Under the pieces are notes generated by a model. That model searched no databases, was not told where the DNA came from, and was given only the letters and a program-made list of their open reading frames with translations. Below are positions 26,217 through 35,488 of a DNA stretch of 64,000 nucleotides, in pieces. The stretch is taken from the NCBI GenBank assembly GCA_017632855.1, contig JAGBQM010000014.1, positions 34,494 to 98,493 of the forward strand. Reading direction: 5' to 3'. The DNA is from Aeriscardovia sp. GTDB taxonomy: Bacteria; Actinomycetota; Actinomycetes; Actinomycetales; Bifidobacteriaceae. Position 1 is the stretch's first letter, and the number at the start of each line of letters is the position of its first letter. Both the position numbers and the translations under genes were made by a program.

Positions 26217-27111
26217 CTTTACATCGGGATTCGTGGCGATTGTGGGAAGGCCCAACAGCGGGAAAAGCACGCTGATAAATTCCCTGATGGGGAAAAAGGT
26301 GGCCCTTTCTTCGAGCTTTCCTCAAACTACCAGGGGCGAAGATCGATATATTTTAAACCTCCCTGGCTGCCAGGCTGTTTTGGTAGACACCCCCGGCATC
26401 GGCAAGCCCCGCACCCTTCTTGGCGAAAGGCTGAACGGTGAAGCTTTGCGCTCCATGGCTTCAGCAGACGCCGCCCTCTTTTTGACGCCCGCAGACGAAG
26501 AGCTGGGCAAAGGCGATCGGAGGATAATAGCCAATCTCCACTCCCTGCTTTCAAAGAGGAAGGAGGGGAAAAGCGAGTGGCAAATTCCCGTAGTCGCCCT
26601 GGTGACTAAAGCCGACAGCGCCGGAAGGGAAGAAACGGAAGAGAAGGTGGGGGAGGTAAAAGAAGCCGCAAACTTCACTCGCGTCCTCGCCATCTCCTCT
26701 TTCACCCATTACCACATGGAGGAACTGGAAAAACTCATTTCCTCCCTCCTCCCTCCCGGCCCCGCCCTCTACGGACCTGAAGACGAAGAAAAGAATCTGG
26801 AAAAGGAGGCGGCCCAAATAGTCCGCTCAGCATTTCTCCCCCTCCTTCACGACGAGCTTCCCCACTCCCTTGTGGTAAGGTGCGAAAAGCTGGAAGGCAG
26901 GGGCCTGATTTTCAAAGTATATGTGGAGAAGGAAAGCCAAAAAGGCATGGTTATAGGCAAAGGGGGATCGGTGCTGACAAAAGTCAGGAAGGAAGCCATT
27001 CCGCAGCTTCGCTCCCTTTTGGGATTCAACCCGTCAGTGAGGTTTGAAGTGAGGGTGGCAAAAGACTGGCAAAAGGACCCTAAAAAGCTGGACTTTTTCG
27101 GTTACTACTGA
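26209..27111 (+). CDS. era: GTPase Era
   Basis: An essential GTPase for 16S rRNA maturation and 30S assembly. The 300-residue protein has G1 GRPNSGKS (13-20), the effector QTTR, G3 DTPG, G4 TKAD, and the C-terminal KH domain with GKGGSVLTKVRKEA. The start codon lies inside the CorC-like gene (eight-base overlap). Its stop region overlaps the convergent acyl-CoA ligase gene by seven bases, leaving no room for a terminator. Confidence 0.96.
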   Translation: MSDFTSGFVAIVGRPNSGKSTLINSLMGKKVALSSSFPQTTRGEDRYILNLPGCQAVLVDTPGIGKPRTLLGERLNGEALRSMASADAALFLTPADEELGKGDRRIIANLHSLLSKRKEGKSEWQIPVVALVTKADSAGREETEEKVGEVKEAANFTRVLAISSFTHYHMEELEKLISSLLPPGPALYGPEDEEKNLEKEAAQIVRSAFLPLLHDELPHSLVVRCEKLEGRGLIFKVYVEKESQKGMVIGKGGSVLTKVRKEAIPQLRSLLGFNPSVRFEVRVAKDWQKDPKKLDFFGYY

Positions 27112-29066
27112 CTTATTTTCCGCGGAGTATACATTTCTTTGTTAAGCAGGTCGCTGTAGCGATCCATCACTTTTTTCCGGATTATCTTCATAGAGGGGGT
27201 AAGAAGCCCGTTTTCCTGGGTGAAATCTTCGGGAACTATTATGAACTTCCTTACGGATTCCGCCTGGGACTCCCCCTTATTCGCCTCGTCTATGTACTTT
27301 TGCACTTCCATCCTGACCGCCGGGTTTTTGCACGCCTCTTCCATGCTCATCTCATCATTTAGCTTTTGGGACTTCAGCCAGAGGCGCAGCGCCGGCTCGT
27401 CTAAAGTAAGAAGCGCGGAAACGAATGGGCGTCCGTCTCCCAGCACCACTACCTGTGACACTAACGGGCACCTTTCAATTTCTTTTTCCATGGCTTCGGG
27501 GGCCACGTTTTTGCCTCCGGCCGTTATTATGAGGTTCTTTTTGCGGCCCGTAACGTATAGGAAGCCCTGGTGATCGATATAGCCCAAATCCCCTGTAAGG
27601 CACCAGCCGTCCTTGTCGAACGCCTCCCTGGTCGCCTCTTCGTTGTTGTGGTAGCGGGAGAAGACGGAGTCCCCTTTCACTTCTATCTCCCCTTCTTCGC
27701 TGCACCTCAACGTGACTCCCGGAAACGCTATGCCCACGCTCCCATGCCTATAGGGAAGGCCCAGGGGGGAGAAGGCGCAGGGAGCGGTAGTTTCGGTCAG
27801 CCCGTAGCCCTCGTAAACCGGAATGCCGGCCCCCCTGTAAAAAGCCAGAAGGCTTGGATCCAACGGAGCCCCTCCGCACACAAGCCATTTGGCCCTGCCT
27901 CCCAGAAGCTCCCGCAATCTGGAATACACGGAAGTGTCGAAGGCGGTGCGAAGGAAGGAAGTGTAGAGCCTGGGCTTGCCCCTCTTGTTTATCTCCTGCA
28001 TGTAGGCCCTCGCCGTCTTTACAGACATCGCAAAAACTCTGCCCTTCCAGCCCATTCCGGCATTCTGGCTTACGGCGTTGTAAAGCTTCTCGTAAACCCT
28101 TGGCACTCCAATCATTGCGGTGGGCTTCGAATACTGAAGGTCGGAGACGAGGTTTTTGAAGTTGCTGGAAATATAGGCCCGGACCCTGGAAAATACGCAC
28201 ATGTAATTTATGGTTCTGGCAAATACGTGGGCCATGGGCAGGAAGAGCAGCGCGGCCCCCTTGGGATCGGCCAGGATGCTTGGAAGGTAGGCTGCAAGAT
28301 TCGAGGCCGCCGCGCAGAAGTTTTCATGGGTTATTTCTACGCCCTTTGGCGCCGAAGTGGATCCGGAAGTGTAGACGATGGAGCACAGATCCGTTTTCTG
28401 TACCGCATCTATCCTCCTGTTCAGCTCGTCGTCGCTTACAGATTCAGCATAGGCCCTTACTGCTTCAAGCGCATCTTCCTCCATGCACAGAACCTGGCAT
28501 TTTTTTCCAAGCTCGGCCACTTCCGCTTTGGCCTTCATCTCCTTAGTTTCCACTATGAGGATTTTGGCACCGGAGTTTTCTATTATCGCCTTCATCTGCT
28601 TTGGGGAGTCGGTGTCGTAAATGGTAGACAATACCCCGCCTATCGACATCACTCCGGCGTCTATTATGTTCCACTCGTAGCGGGTGGAACACATTAATGC
28701 CACGCCTTCTCCGTGCTTTAGGCCCATGCCGATAAAGCCTTTGCAAAGCTTCCTTATGTCTTCCAAGGTCTCTGCCGCGGTCTTCGTCAGCCATTTATTG
28801 GAATTGTCTTTTGAGCGGTAAGTGTAAAGGGGCCTGTCTGCCATCCTTTCCGCACGGCTGCGATAGAGCGAATAAATGGTCATAAACTTTGGGATTTCCC
28901 CAATGCCGCGCGTGCTTGTTTCCACCAGTCCTGATCGATCCACCCTAGTTATAGACGGGTAGCCGTCGGCGCACCAGTCGGCCTCGAAGAGGATCTTGGG
29001 ATCGCCAGATCCAACCTCAGTTTCGCCGTTTTCAGATCGTGGGAGGAGGCTGCGTAAATCTGTCAC
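27105..29066 (-). CDS. Long-chain fatty acid-CoA ligase (AMP-binding, FadD-like)
   Basis: Activates fatty acids to acyl-CoA via acyl-AMP. The 653-residue protein (GTG start with AAGGA upstream) has the P-loop YTSGSTSAPKG, the GYGLTETTAP motif, TGDLGYIDHQG, and GRKKNLIITAGGKNVAPEAME, the conserved sequence before the C-terminal lid. The best match is the actinobacterial FadD15-type group, which I know from pattern memory. The substrate chain length is not visible. No beta-oxidation gene is in the window, so it probably recycles or imports fatty acids for lipid synthesis (inference). Confidence 0.9.
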   Translation of the reverse strand: MTDLRSLLPRSENGETEVGSGDPKILFEADWCADGYPSITRVDRSGLVETSTRGIGEIPKFMTIYSLYRSRAERMADRPLYTYRSKDNSNKWLTKTAAETLEDIRKLCKGFIGMGLKHGEGVALMCSTRYEWNIIDAGVMSIGGVLSTIYDTDSPKQMKAIIENSGAKILIVETKEMKAKAEVAELGKKCQVLCMEEDALEAVRAYAESVSDDELNRRIDAVQKTDLCSIVYTSGSTSAPKGVEITHENFCAAASNLAAYLPSILADPKGAALLFLPMAHVFARTINYMCVFSRVRAYISSNFKNLVSDLQYSKPTAMIGVPRVYEKLYNAVSQNAGMGWKGRVFAMSVKTARAYMQEINKRGKPRLYTSFLRTAFDTSVYSRLRELLGGRAKWLVCGGAPLDPSLLAFYRGAGIPVYEGYGLTETTAPCAFSPLGLPYRHGSVGIAFPGVTLRCSEEGEIEVKGDSVFSRYHNNEEATREAFDKDGWCLTGDLGYIDHQGFLYVTGRKKNLIITAGGKNVAPEAMEKEIERCPLVSQVVVLGDGRPFVSALLTLDEPALRLWLKSQKLNDEMSMEEACKNPAVRMEVQKYIDEANKGESQAESVRKFIIVPEDFTQENGLLTPSMKIIRKKVMDRYSDLLNKEMYTPRKISQ

Positions 29067-29266
29067 TTGCTCTTCCTTCTCAAATACGGTTTAATGTGCT
29101 AATTTTATCGAAACTTTCCCAACCTTTACTAACCGCGGAAAAATAGGATAGTCTTAGAAAAGTATAAATTAAAACCATGGCGAGGGGAGAAATCCCGTTA
29201 TCGACTGAGTTTGAAGTTGAGCTGATTCTTCCCTGCCCCAGCTATAGAAAGGCCTGAATAGAGCCG

Positions 29267-29827
29267 ATGGCAAAGATTGAATTGAAGGGCGAAAAAAGGG
29301 AAGAGTTCGGGAAAGGATTTTCCAGAAGGCTTAGGCAGAGGGGCAGGATTCCGGCCTCCGTTTACTCCCATGGAAATAAGCCCATTTTCTTCCACGTCGA
29401 TTACAACGCCACCCTTTCTTCCCTTAGGAATGTAAACGCCGTTTACGAGCTTGAAATCGACTTTGACGGCGTTGAAAAAGTCATGGCCGTGGTGAAAGAC
29501 GTTCAGAGGAACCCCGTTTCTTCCAAGATTGAAAGCATCGACTTCTACAGGGTGGAAAAGGGAGAAAAGATCGAGTTGACTGTGCCCGTGTTCATTGAGG
29601 GCGTCACCAAGGGCAACAGCACCGCCCTCATTGAAGTTCAGAAAGTCAGGGCCAAGGCCGATGTGGAACACCTCCCCCAGTCTCTCGTGCTTTCAGTAGA
29701 AGGGATGCAGGCAGGCCAGGAGATCCGCGGAAAAGACATAAAGCTCGACGAAGGGATCACCCTTTTGGGAGTCCAACCCGAAGAGACCCTCGTAAAGATC
29801 GTCAGCCCCGAGGGCAAGAAGAAATAA
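29267..29827 (+). CDS. rplY: 50S ribosomal protein L25/Ctc
   Basis: Binds 5S rRNA. The 186-residue protein is the long TL5/Ctc form. An N-terminal L25 domain (1-about 95: GKGFSRRLRQRGRIPASVY, then FDGVEKVMAVVKDVQRNPV) is followed by a C-terminal beta domain (about 100-180) with HLPQSLVLSVEG. The ATG start fits the family N-terminus although its Shine-Dalgarno is weak. A 200-base region upstream has no gene and should hold its promoter. A bidirectional terminator separates it from the convergent rpsT. Confidence 0.95.
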   Translation: MAKIELKGEKREEFGKGFSRRLRQRGRIPASVYSHGNKPIFFHVDYNATLSSLRNVNAVYELEIDFDGVEKVMAVVKDVQRNPVSSKIESIDFYRVEKGEKIELTVPVFIEGVTKGNSTALIEVQKVRAKADVEHLPQSLVLSVEGMQAGQEIRGKDIKLDEGITLLGVQPEETLVKIVSPEGKKK

Positions 29828-29833
29828 AAGCAT

Positions 29834-29864
29834 AAAAAAGGGGGAATCGCTTCCCCCTTTTTTT
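29834..29864. terminator. Bidirectional intrinsic terminator between rplY and rpsT
   Basis: An A-run plus GGGGGAA pairs across a TCGC loop with TTCCCCC plus a T-run of seven. Because both arms are flanked by A/T tracts, it can stop rplY on the plus strand and rpsT on the minus strand. Confidence 0.85.
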
Positions 29865-29875
29865 GTCTTTAAAGA

Positions 29876-30136
29876 CTAAAGCTTGTTTATGGCTAAAGCC
29901 AGGTTGCTCTTCCTGTCTGCCGCCTGGTTCTTGTGGATTACGCCCTTGCTGACGGCCTTGTCGAGGAGTCTGGCGCAGTTCCTGTATTCGACTAAAGCGG
30001 CTTCTTTCTCATTAGAGTCGATGCACTCGCGCACTTTTTTCACTGCGGTCTTGAGCCTGCTCTTTACCGCCACGTTCCTCTCGTGTGCCTTTTCATTAGT
30101 CAGAACGCGTTTTTTCTGCTGTTTGATATTAGCCAC
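29876..30136 (-). CDS. rpsT: 30S ribosomal protein S20
   Basis: An early 16S rRNA binder. The 86-residue protein has the standard basic S20 sequence: ANIKQQKKRVLTNEKAHERN at the N-terminus and GVIHKNQAADRKSNLA near the C-terminus. It is divergent from lepA, as in many Actinobacteria. A good promoter lies 33-61 bases upstream (30169-30197). Confidence 0.97.
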   Translation of the reverse strand: MANIKQQKKRVLTNEKAHERNVAVKSRLKTAVKKVRECIDSNEKEAALVEYRNCARLLDKAVSKGVIHKNQAADRKSNLALAINKL

Positions 30137-30168
30137 TACAACTCCAAAAACTAAGTCTTTTTATTAGA

Positions 30169-30197
30169 ATGGTACACTTTATTGAGATAAATTTCAA
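30169..30197 (-). promoter_or_regulatory. Probable rpsT promoter
   Basis: On the minus strand, TTGAAA (30197-30192) and TACCAT (30174-30169) are separated by exactly 17 bases, in the 93-base divergent gap between rpsT and lepA. The start point would be about 26 bases upstream of the rpsT ATG. Confidence 0.5.
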
Positions 30198-30229
30198 AAA
30201 CGGCTCGGGTCGATACTAAAGGTGAATAC

Positions 30230-32098
30230 GTGGCAAAGTCTGAACCTGAAACCTTTTTCCCGCAGGAACTCATACGCAATTTTTCGATTATAGCCCATAT
30301 AGATCACGGCAAATCCACTCTGGCTGACAGAATACTTTCCCTTACCGGGGCCCTTTCCGACAGGCAGCTAAGGGATCAATATCTTGACTCTATGGACATA
30401 GAGCGCGAACGAGGAATCACCATCAAGTCTCAGGCCGTAACCGTCAACTGGCAAAAGGATGAAAAGACTTACGCTCTTTCCATGATCGATACCCCCGGGC
30501 ACGTCGACTTCAACTATGAAGTGTCTAGGGCGCTGGCCGCTTGCGAAGGGTGCGTGCTTTTAGTAGACGCCACCCAGGGCATAGAAGCTCAGACCCTTTC
30601 CAACCTTTACCTCGCCCTGCAAAACGACCTGACCATAATCCCCGTGCTGAACAAAATAGACCTCCCCGGGGCGAAGACTGAAGAAGTGAGATCCACCATT
30701 TGCGATCTTTTGGGGGTAGAAGGCGGGGAAGTTCTGGAAGTTTCGGCCAAGACGGGTTTCGGGGTAAAAGAGCTTTTGGACGCCATAGTGGAAAATATCC
30801 CCGCTCCTTCGGGAAATCCCGAAGGTCCCACCAGGGCCCTCATCTTCGATTCCCAGTACGACGCGTACCGGGGCATAATAACCTACATCCGCGTGGTGGA
30901 CGGAAACATAGAAGCCAAAGACAGAATCATACAGATGAAGTCGGGATCCTCTCTGGTTCCTCTGGAACTTGGAATAGTGGATCCCTTTATGAGGCCGGTG
31001 GAAATGCTTACCACTGGCCAGGTGGGCTACGTTATAACGGGCATAAAAGACGTGAGGCAGGCGCAGGTTGGAGACACCATAACCTGCGAAAGAAACGAGG
31101 CCAAAGAGCCTCTCAAAGGATACAAGGCTCCTGAAAGCATGGTGTATGCCGGCCTTTTCCCGCTGGAAACCGACCAGTTCCCCCTTCTGCGCCAGTCTCT
31201 GGACAAGCTTCGCCTAAACGACGCCTCCATAAGCTACACCCCCGAGACCAGCAGCGCCTTGGGATTTGGCTTCCGCTGCGGATTCCTGGGACTGCTTCAT
31301 ATGCAGATTGTGATAGAGAGGCTGGAAAGGGAATTTGGAGTAGACCTTATTTCCACGGCTCCCAACGTCCACTACAGGGTGGAAATGGCGGACGGAAGCG
31401 AAATTACCGTCACAAACCCCACCCAGTTTCCGGAAAATAAAGTGAAGGCCGTTTGGGAGCCGATGATCGAGGCTTCCATCATCACCCCTAAAGACTACGT
31501 GGGAGACGTTATGAAGCTCTGCCAGGAGCACAGGGGGAAAATGCTTGGCATGGAGTACCTGGGGCCCGACAGGGTGTGCCTGAGGTACAAGATGCCCACC
31601 GGAGAAATCATTTTCGGCTTTTTCGACCAGCTTAAAAGCCGCACCAAGGGTTACGCCACCCTTGACTACGCTCCCGCCGGAGAAGAAAAGGCGGACCTCG
31701 TCCGCGTAGACATTCTCATTCACGGCGAGCTTTCAGACGCCTTGAGCGCCATATGCCACAAGGACAAGGCGTACGAATACGGCCTGAAAATGACGAAAAA
31801 GCTTAAAAAGCTGATCCCCCGCCAGCAGTTCGAAATTCCCATACAGGCCGCGATCGGACAAAGGATTATAGCCAGAGAGACCATAAGCCCCCTCAGAAAA
31901 GACGTGCTTGCCAAGTGCTACGGCGGGGACATCACCCGAAAGAGAAAGCTTTTGGAAAAGCAGAGGGAGGGCAAAAAGAAGATGAAGATGATAGGAAACG
32001 TGGCCATACCCCAGGAGGCCTTCATCTCGGCTCTCAGCCTCGAAGAGCTGGATGACAAAGACATCAGAGAAAAGCTGAAGGCCCACGCGAAGAAGTGA
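30230..32098 (+). CDS. lepA: Elongation factor 4 (LepA)
   Basis: A ribosome-associated GTPase (EF4) affecting translation initiation and elongation. The 622-residue protein has a GTG start preceded by AAAGGTG. G1 is AHIDHGKST (about 22-30), with [28 protein letters not shown] and NKIDLPGA. The LepA-specific C-terminal domain includes [35 protein letters not shown] and [17 protein letters not shown]. The stop overlaps hemW by four bases (GTGA). Confidence 0.97.
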   Translation: MAKSEPETFFPQELIRNFSIIAHIDHGKSTLADRILSLTGALSDRQLRDQYLDSMDIERERGITIKSQAVTVNWQKDEKTYALSMIDTPGHVDFNYEVSRALAACEGCVLLVDATQGIEAQTLSNLYLALQNDLTIIPVLNKIDLPGAKTEEVRSTICDLLGVEGGEVLEVSAKTGFGVKELLDAIVENIPAPSGNPEGPTRALIFDSQYDAYRGIITYIRVVDGNIEAKDRIIQMKSGSSLVPLELGIVDPFMRPVEMLTTGQVGYVITGIKDVRQAQVGDTITCERNEAKEPLKGYKAPESMVYAGLFPLETDQFPLLRQSLDKLRLNDASISYTPETSSALGFGFRCGFLGLLHMQIVIERLEREFGVDLISTAPNVHYRVEMADGSEITVTNPTQFPENKVKAVWEPMIEASIITPKDYVGDVMKLCQEHRGKMLGMEYLGPDRVCLRYKMPTGEIIFGFFDQLKSRTKGYATLDYAPAGEEKADLVRVDILIHGELSDALSAICHKDKAYEYGLKMTKKLKKLIPRQQFEIPIQAAIGQRIIARETISPLRKDVLAKCYGGDITRKRKLLEKQREGKKKMKMIGNVAIPQEAFISALSLEELDDKDIREKLKAHAKK

Positions 32099-33315
32099 AC
32101 TTTTCAAACACGCTCCCCCCGTCTTCGCCGGACGCTTTGGGGGACGCCTACAGCTTTTCAAACAGCCCCTTCAGGGTCTACGTGCATATCCCTTTTTGCA
32201 AAAAGCGGTGCGGCTACTGCAATTTCAATACTTTCACCTCCTTCTCCCTTGCCCCGGGTTTTGATAAAAACACCTACCCCCGCCTTCTGGAAAGGGAAAT
32301 AAAGAGGGCGAAAAGGTGGCAGGAAGAGCACGAGATCCCCCTGAAGCCCGCTTCGAGCGTATTTTTCGGAGGAGGCACCCCCACCGCTCTCTCCCCTTCC
32401 CAGCTTTCCTTCATTCTGGAATCCATAAGGGGGGCGTGGGGAATAGAGGAAGGTGCGGAAATCAGCACGGAGGCAAACCCCGATTCGGTGGAAGGAAAAG
32501 AGCTTTTCGATCTGAAAAGGGCCGGATTTACGAGGGTGTCTTTCGGAGTGCAGTCCTGGGAGCCAAGGATTTTAAAGATTTTAGACAGGACCCACTCCCC
32601 CGCCGCGGCATGGAGGTCTATAAGGAAAGCCAGAAAGGCGGGCCTTTCCTGCAGCGCCGATCTCATCTACGCCGCGCCGTCAGAAAAAAGAAAAGAGTGG
32701 ATAAGGACGGTGCGCTTCACTTCCAACCTCGGCCTAGATCACGTCTCCTGCTACGCTTTAAGCATCTACACGCGCACCAAAATGGGCCGCCAGCTTGAAA
32801 AGGGGCTGATAGTACAGGAAAGCGACGGCGCCCAGGCCCAGGACTACGAACTTGCGGATTCCATTCTTTCCAGGCGGGGCTACAAGTGGTACGAGGTGTC
32901 GAATTGGGCCAGGAAGGGCAAAGAGTGCCTCCACAATATCGGATACTGGAAAAACGACGACTGGATAGGCCTTGGGCCCGGAGCCCACTCCCACTTCTCC
33001 AACCTTCGCTTTTGGGATTTTTCAAGGCCCGGAGAATGGGCGAAAGCGGTATATGAAGAAAGGCTTCCGTGGGAAGGGGAGATCCTGGGGGAAGAGGAGA
33101 AGAGGGAAGAAGAAATATTTTTAGGGCTCAGGTTGAAAAGCGGGCTGGATCTTAAAAGGCTGGAAAAAGAGAGCGGAAAAGAGGCCGGATCCGCCTTTCT
33201 CTCTTCATTGCGCCCCTTGGCACGCGTCAAGGGGGGAATCCTTTTCCCCACCCGCCAAGGCAGGCTTTTAAACGACTTTTTGGCCAGATCCCTTATGGAC
33301 CGCTTCCTGGATTAA
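32095..33315 (+). CDS. hemW: HemW-like radical SAM protein (coproporphyrinogen oxidase family)
   Basis: HemW binds haem and is proposed to act as a haem chaperone; it is not the true coproporphyrinogen dehydrogenase. The 406-residue protein has the radical-SAM cluster Cys35-x3-Cys39-x2-Cys42 in FCKKRCGYC. It also has [23 protein letters not shown] and the HemW hallmark HNIGYW, which separates it from HemN. The start is a GTG coupled to lepA. No haem genes are nearby; linkage to lepA is common in bacteria. Confidence 0.9.
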   Translation: MNFSNTLPPSSPDALGDAYSFSNSPFRVYVHIPFCKKRCGYCNFNTFTSFSLAPGFDKNTYPRLLEREIKRAKRWQEEHEIPLKPASSVFFGGGTPTALSPSQLSFILESIRGAWGIEEGAEISTEANPDSVEGKELFDLKRAGFTRVSFGVQSWEPRILKILDRTHSPAAAWRSIRKARKAGLSCSADLIYAAPSEKRKEWIRTVRFTSNLGLDHVSCYALSIYTRTKMGRQLEKGLIVQESDGAQAQDYELADSILSRRGYKWYEVSNWARKGKECLHNIGYWKNDDWIGLGPGAHSHFSNLRFWDFSRPGEWAKAVYEERLPWEGEILGEEEKREEEIFLGLRLKSGLDLKRLEKESGKEAGSAFLSSLRPLARVKGGILFPTRQGRLLNDFLARSLMDRFLD

Positions 33316-33350
33316 AGCCTGTGGAGGCAGGACTTATCCCTCGTTCCTCC

Positions 33351-33368
33351 ATATCCATGGGATATAAT
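33351..33368 (+). promoter_or_regulatory. -10 box with overlapping inverted repeat upstream of the ABC exporter operon
   Basis: A perfect TATAAT sits at 33363-33368. It is overlapped by an inverted repeat, ATATCC-ATG-GGATAT (33351-33365). The -35 region (about 33340-33345) is weak. The layout resembles an operator covering a promoter, as for TetR- or PadR-type control of exporters. No regulator gene is adjacent, so the binding factor is unknown. Confidence 0.4.
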
Positions 33369-33433
33369 GAGTCAGATAAAATCAGGGATTTATTTAATTT
33401 TGGCGTTAGTCGCCGGTACGGAATTAAACAAAC

Positions 33434-33748
33434 ATGGCTACAACAAACAAACAACGTCCGGATAGCCCGAAAACGGCTTGGAGGCCGGATCTTGCGGAAC
33501 AGTCGGAGAAGCCGGATCCTATGGGAAGGCGCTATCACAGCGGCTGGGGCATTGCCAAGATCGTCAACTGGGCGATCATGGCTCTGGCGGGAATAGTATT
33601 TTTCGTAATAATCTGGCTTCCCCATTTGGCCATGTGGGCCACGATTTCCGTGAGCGCAGTTTTCATAGCCACCGTCCTCATGCTTTTCATCCTTCAGAGC
33701 CCTAAGGACGTAAATCCGTATTTGGATGAGAACGGAACGGCTGTGTAA
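33434..33748 (+). CDS. Small two-helix membrane protein of unknown function
   Basis: A 104-residue protein I do not recognise. Residues 1-42 are hydrophilic and rich in Pro, Lys and Arg. Two membrane helices follow at about 44-66 and 69-90, then a short acidic tail ending in ENGTAV. The ribosome-binding site is weak. It stops five bases before the first exporter subunit, so it is probably in the same transcript and could be an accessory of that transporter (inference). Actinobacteria often carry short two-helix proteins of this kind with unassigned roles. Confidence 0.65.
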   Translation: MATTNKQRPDSPKTAWRPDLAEQSEKPDPMGRRYHSGWGIAKIVNWAIMALAGIVFFVIIWLPHLAMWATISVSAVFIATVLMLFILQSPKDVNPYLDENGTAV

Positions 33749-33753
33749 AAAAA

Positions 33754-35487
33754 ATGCTCGTCAAACTTTTGAGGCGCTACCTCAGGCCTTATAAGTTGGC
33801 GCTTCTGGGCTTGCTGCTTTTTCAGATCGCGCAGGCTTGTTTAAATCTCTATCTTCCCAATCTGCAAGCTGAAATCATAGATAAGGGCGTGGCCGTAGGA
33901 GACGAAAAGGCCATCTACCGCATAGGCTGGATCATGATAATCATCGCCCTCATCCAGGGAGCGTGCAACGTGGCCGCCGTCATGATTTCGTCTTTCTTAA
34001 GCACCCGCATCGGTTTTTTGGCAAGGAGGGACTTCTTTTATTCCGTAGAGGGACTTAGCAAAAAGGAAACCGACAAGTATTCCGTAGACTCCCTCATCAC
34101 CCGCTCCACCAACGACGTCCAGCAGGTGCAGAGCGCGACTTTCCAGGCCTTCCTCTTCGTTTTGCAGGCCCCCGTCATGTTCGTGGGGGGCCTTGTGATG
34201 GCTGTGGAGCAAAACGGCCCCCTCACGTGGTCTCTTGCCCTGGTGCTTCCCGTGATCATGGTGGTAGTGACCCTGATATTCAGGAAGATGGGCCCGCTTT
34301 TCAGAAAGCTGCAAAGAATCTTCGATTCTTTAAACTCCGTCATCCGCGAGCAAATCACGGGCGTGCGCGTAATTAGAGCCTTTACCAGGGAAAAGACGGA
34401 GGAAAAAAGGTTTGGAAAGGTAAACAGGGACACTTACGACCTTCTGGTCCCCATAGGCTTTTGGATGGGATCCATGGGCCCCATCCTTTGGTTCATCACC
34501 TCCATCGCAGACGTTGCGATAATGTGGTTCGGAGGAAAGCTGATAGAGGCGGGAAACATGCCTATAGGGGCCCTTCAGGCTTTCATACAGTACCTCATGA
34601 TTGTGCTTATGGGATTTATGATGGCCGCGATGATGTCTGTAAGGCTGCCGAGGGCTTCGGTGTCAAGCGGAAGGCTGCTGGAGGTAATAGACGATAAGAG
34701 CAGCATTTCTTGCCCTGAAAACCCCTACAGGCCGAAGGAAGTAAAGGGCGAAATAGAGTTTAAAGACGTTTCTTTTTCCTATCCCTCTTCAGACAAGCAT
34801 GAAGCCGTGGAGCATATAAGCTTTAAGGCGAACGTGGGAGAGACTACCGCCTTTATAGGGGCCACCGGAAGCGGGAAGAGCACGATTCTTTCCCTTGCCC
34901 AAAGGATCTACGATCCGGACGAAGGGGAAGTGCTTTTGGACGGCCACAGCTTAAAGGAATTTGACCCTTCCTACCTTTCAACCCTCTTCGCCCCGGTCTT
35001 TCAGACGGCCAAACTTTTCACCGGAACCATCCGAAGCAACATGCTCTTCGGAAAAGAGGATGCCACGGATGAAGAAATCTGGAAGGCCCTTGAAATCGCC
35101 CAGGCCAAAGACTTTGTAGAAAGCTTCGGGGAGGGCCTGGACTACAAGGTTTCGGAAGGGGGCACTAATTTTTCGGGGGGCCAAAAACAAAGGCTTTGCA
35201 TAGCGAGGGCCATCCTAAGGGGCTCTCCCGTCTACGCTTTCGACGACGCCTTTTCCGCCCTGGACATGGCCACCGACAAAAAGCTTAGGGAAGCCTTGGA
35301 GCCGGTGACTGAAAATTCTTCCATGCTCCTCGTAGCCCAGAGGTTCAGCTCCATCATGGCGGCCGAAAAGATAATCGTTTTGGAGCGGGGAAGAATCGTG
35401 GGAGAGGGCAACCACAAGTACCTCATGGAAAATTGCGAGACCTATGAACAGATAGTGGCCTCCCAGAGCGGAACGATTCAGGGGTAA
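33754..35487 (+). CDS. ABC exporter half-transporter, subunit with degenerate Walker B
   Basis: A 577-residue type IV ABC exporter: six membrane helices (about 1-310), then a nucleotide-binding domain. Walker A is GATGSGKST and the signature is FSGGQKQR. Walker B reads VYAFDDAFSALD, with Asp where the catalytic Glu should be. Such a subunit pairs with a canonical partner in heterodimers like TM287/288 or BmrC/D. The partner follows after one base. The substrate (drug, lipid or peptide) cannot be told. Confidence 0.9.
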   Translation: MLVKLLRRYLRPYKLALLGLLLFQIAQACLNLYLPNLQAEIIDKGVAVGDEKAIYRIGWIMIIIALIQGACNVAAVMISSFLSTRIGFLARRDFFYSVEGLSKKETDKYSVDSLITRSTNDVQQVQSATFQAFLFVLQAPVMFVGGLVMAVEQNGPLTWSLALVLPVIMVVVTLIFRKMGPLFRKLQRIFDSLNSVIREQITGVRVIRAFTREKTEEKRFGKVNRDTYDLLVPIGFWMGSMGPILWFITSIADVAIMWFGGKLIEAGNMPIGALQAFIQYLMIVLMGFMMAAMMSVRLPRASVSSGRLLEVIDDKSSISCPENPYRPKEVKGEIEFKDVSFSYPSSDKHEAVEHISFKANVGETTAFIGATGSGKSTILSLAQRIYDPDEGEVLLDGHSLKEFDPSYLSTLFAPVFQTAKLFTGTIRSNMLFGKEDATDEEIWKALEIAQAKDFVESFGEGLDYKVSEGGTNFSGGQKQRLCIARAILRGSPVYAFDDAFSALDMATDKKLREALEPVTENSSMLLVAQRFSSIMAAEKIIVLERGRIVGEGNHKYLMENCETYEQIVASQSGTIQG

Positions 35488-35488
35488 G

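Noticed and set aside
27570..28697. A 375-codon open frame opposite the acyl-CoA ligase gene
   Set aside because: Same reasoning: antisense shadow of a conserved gene with no family features.
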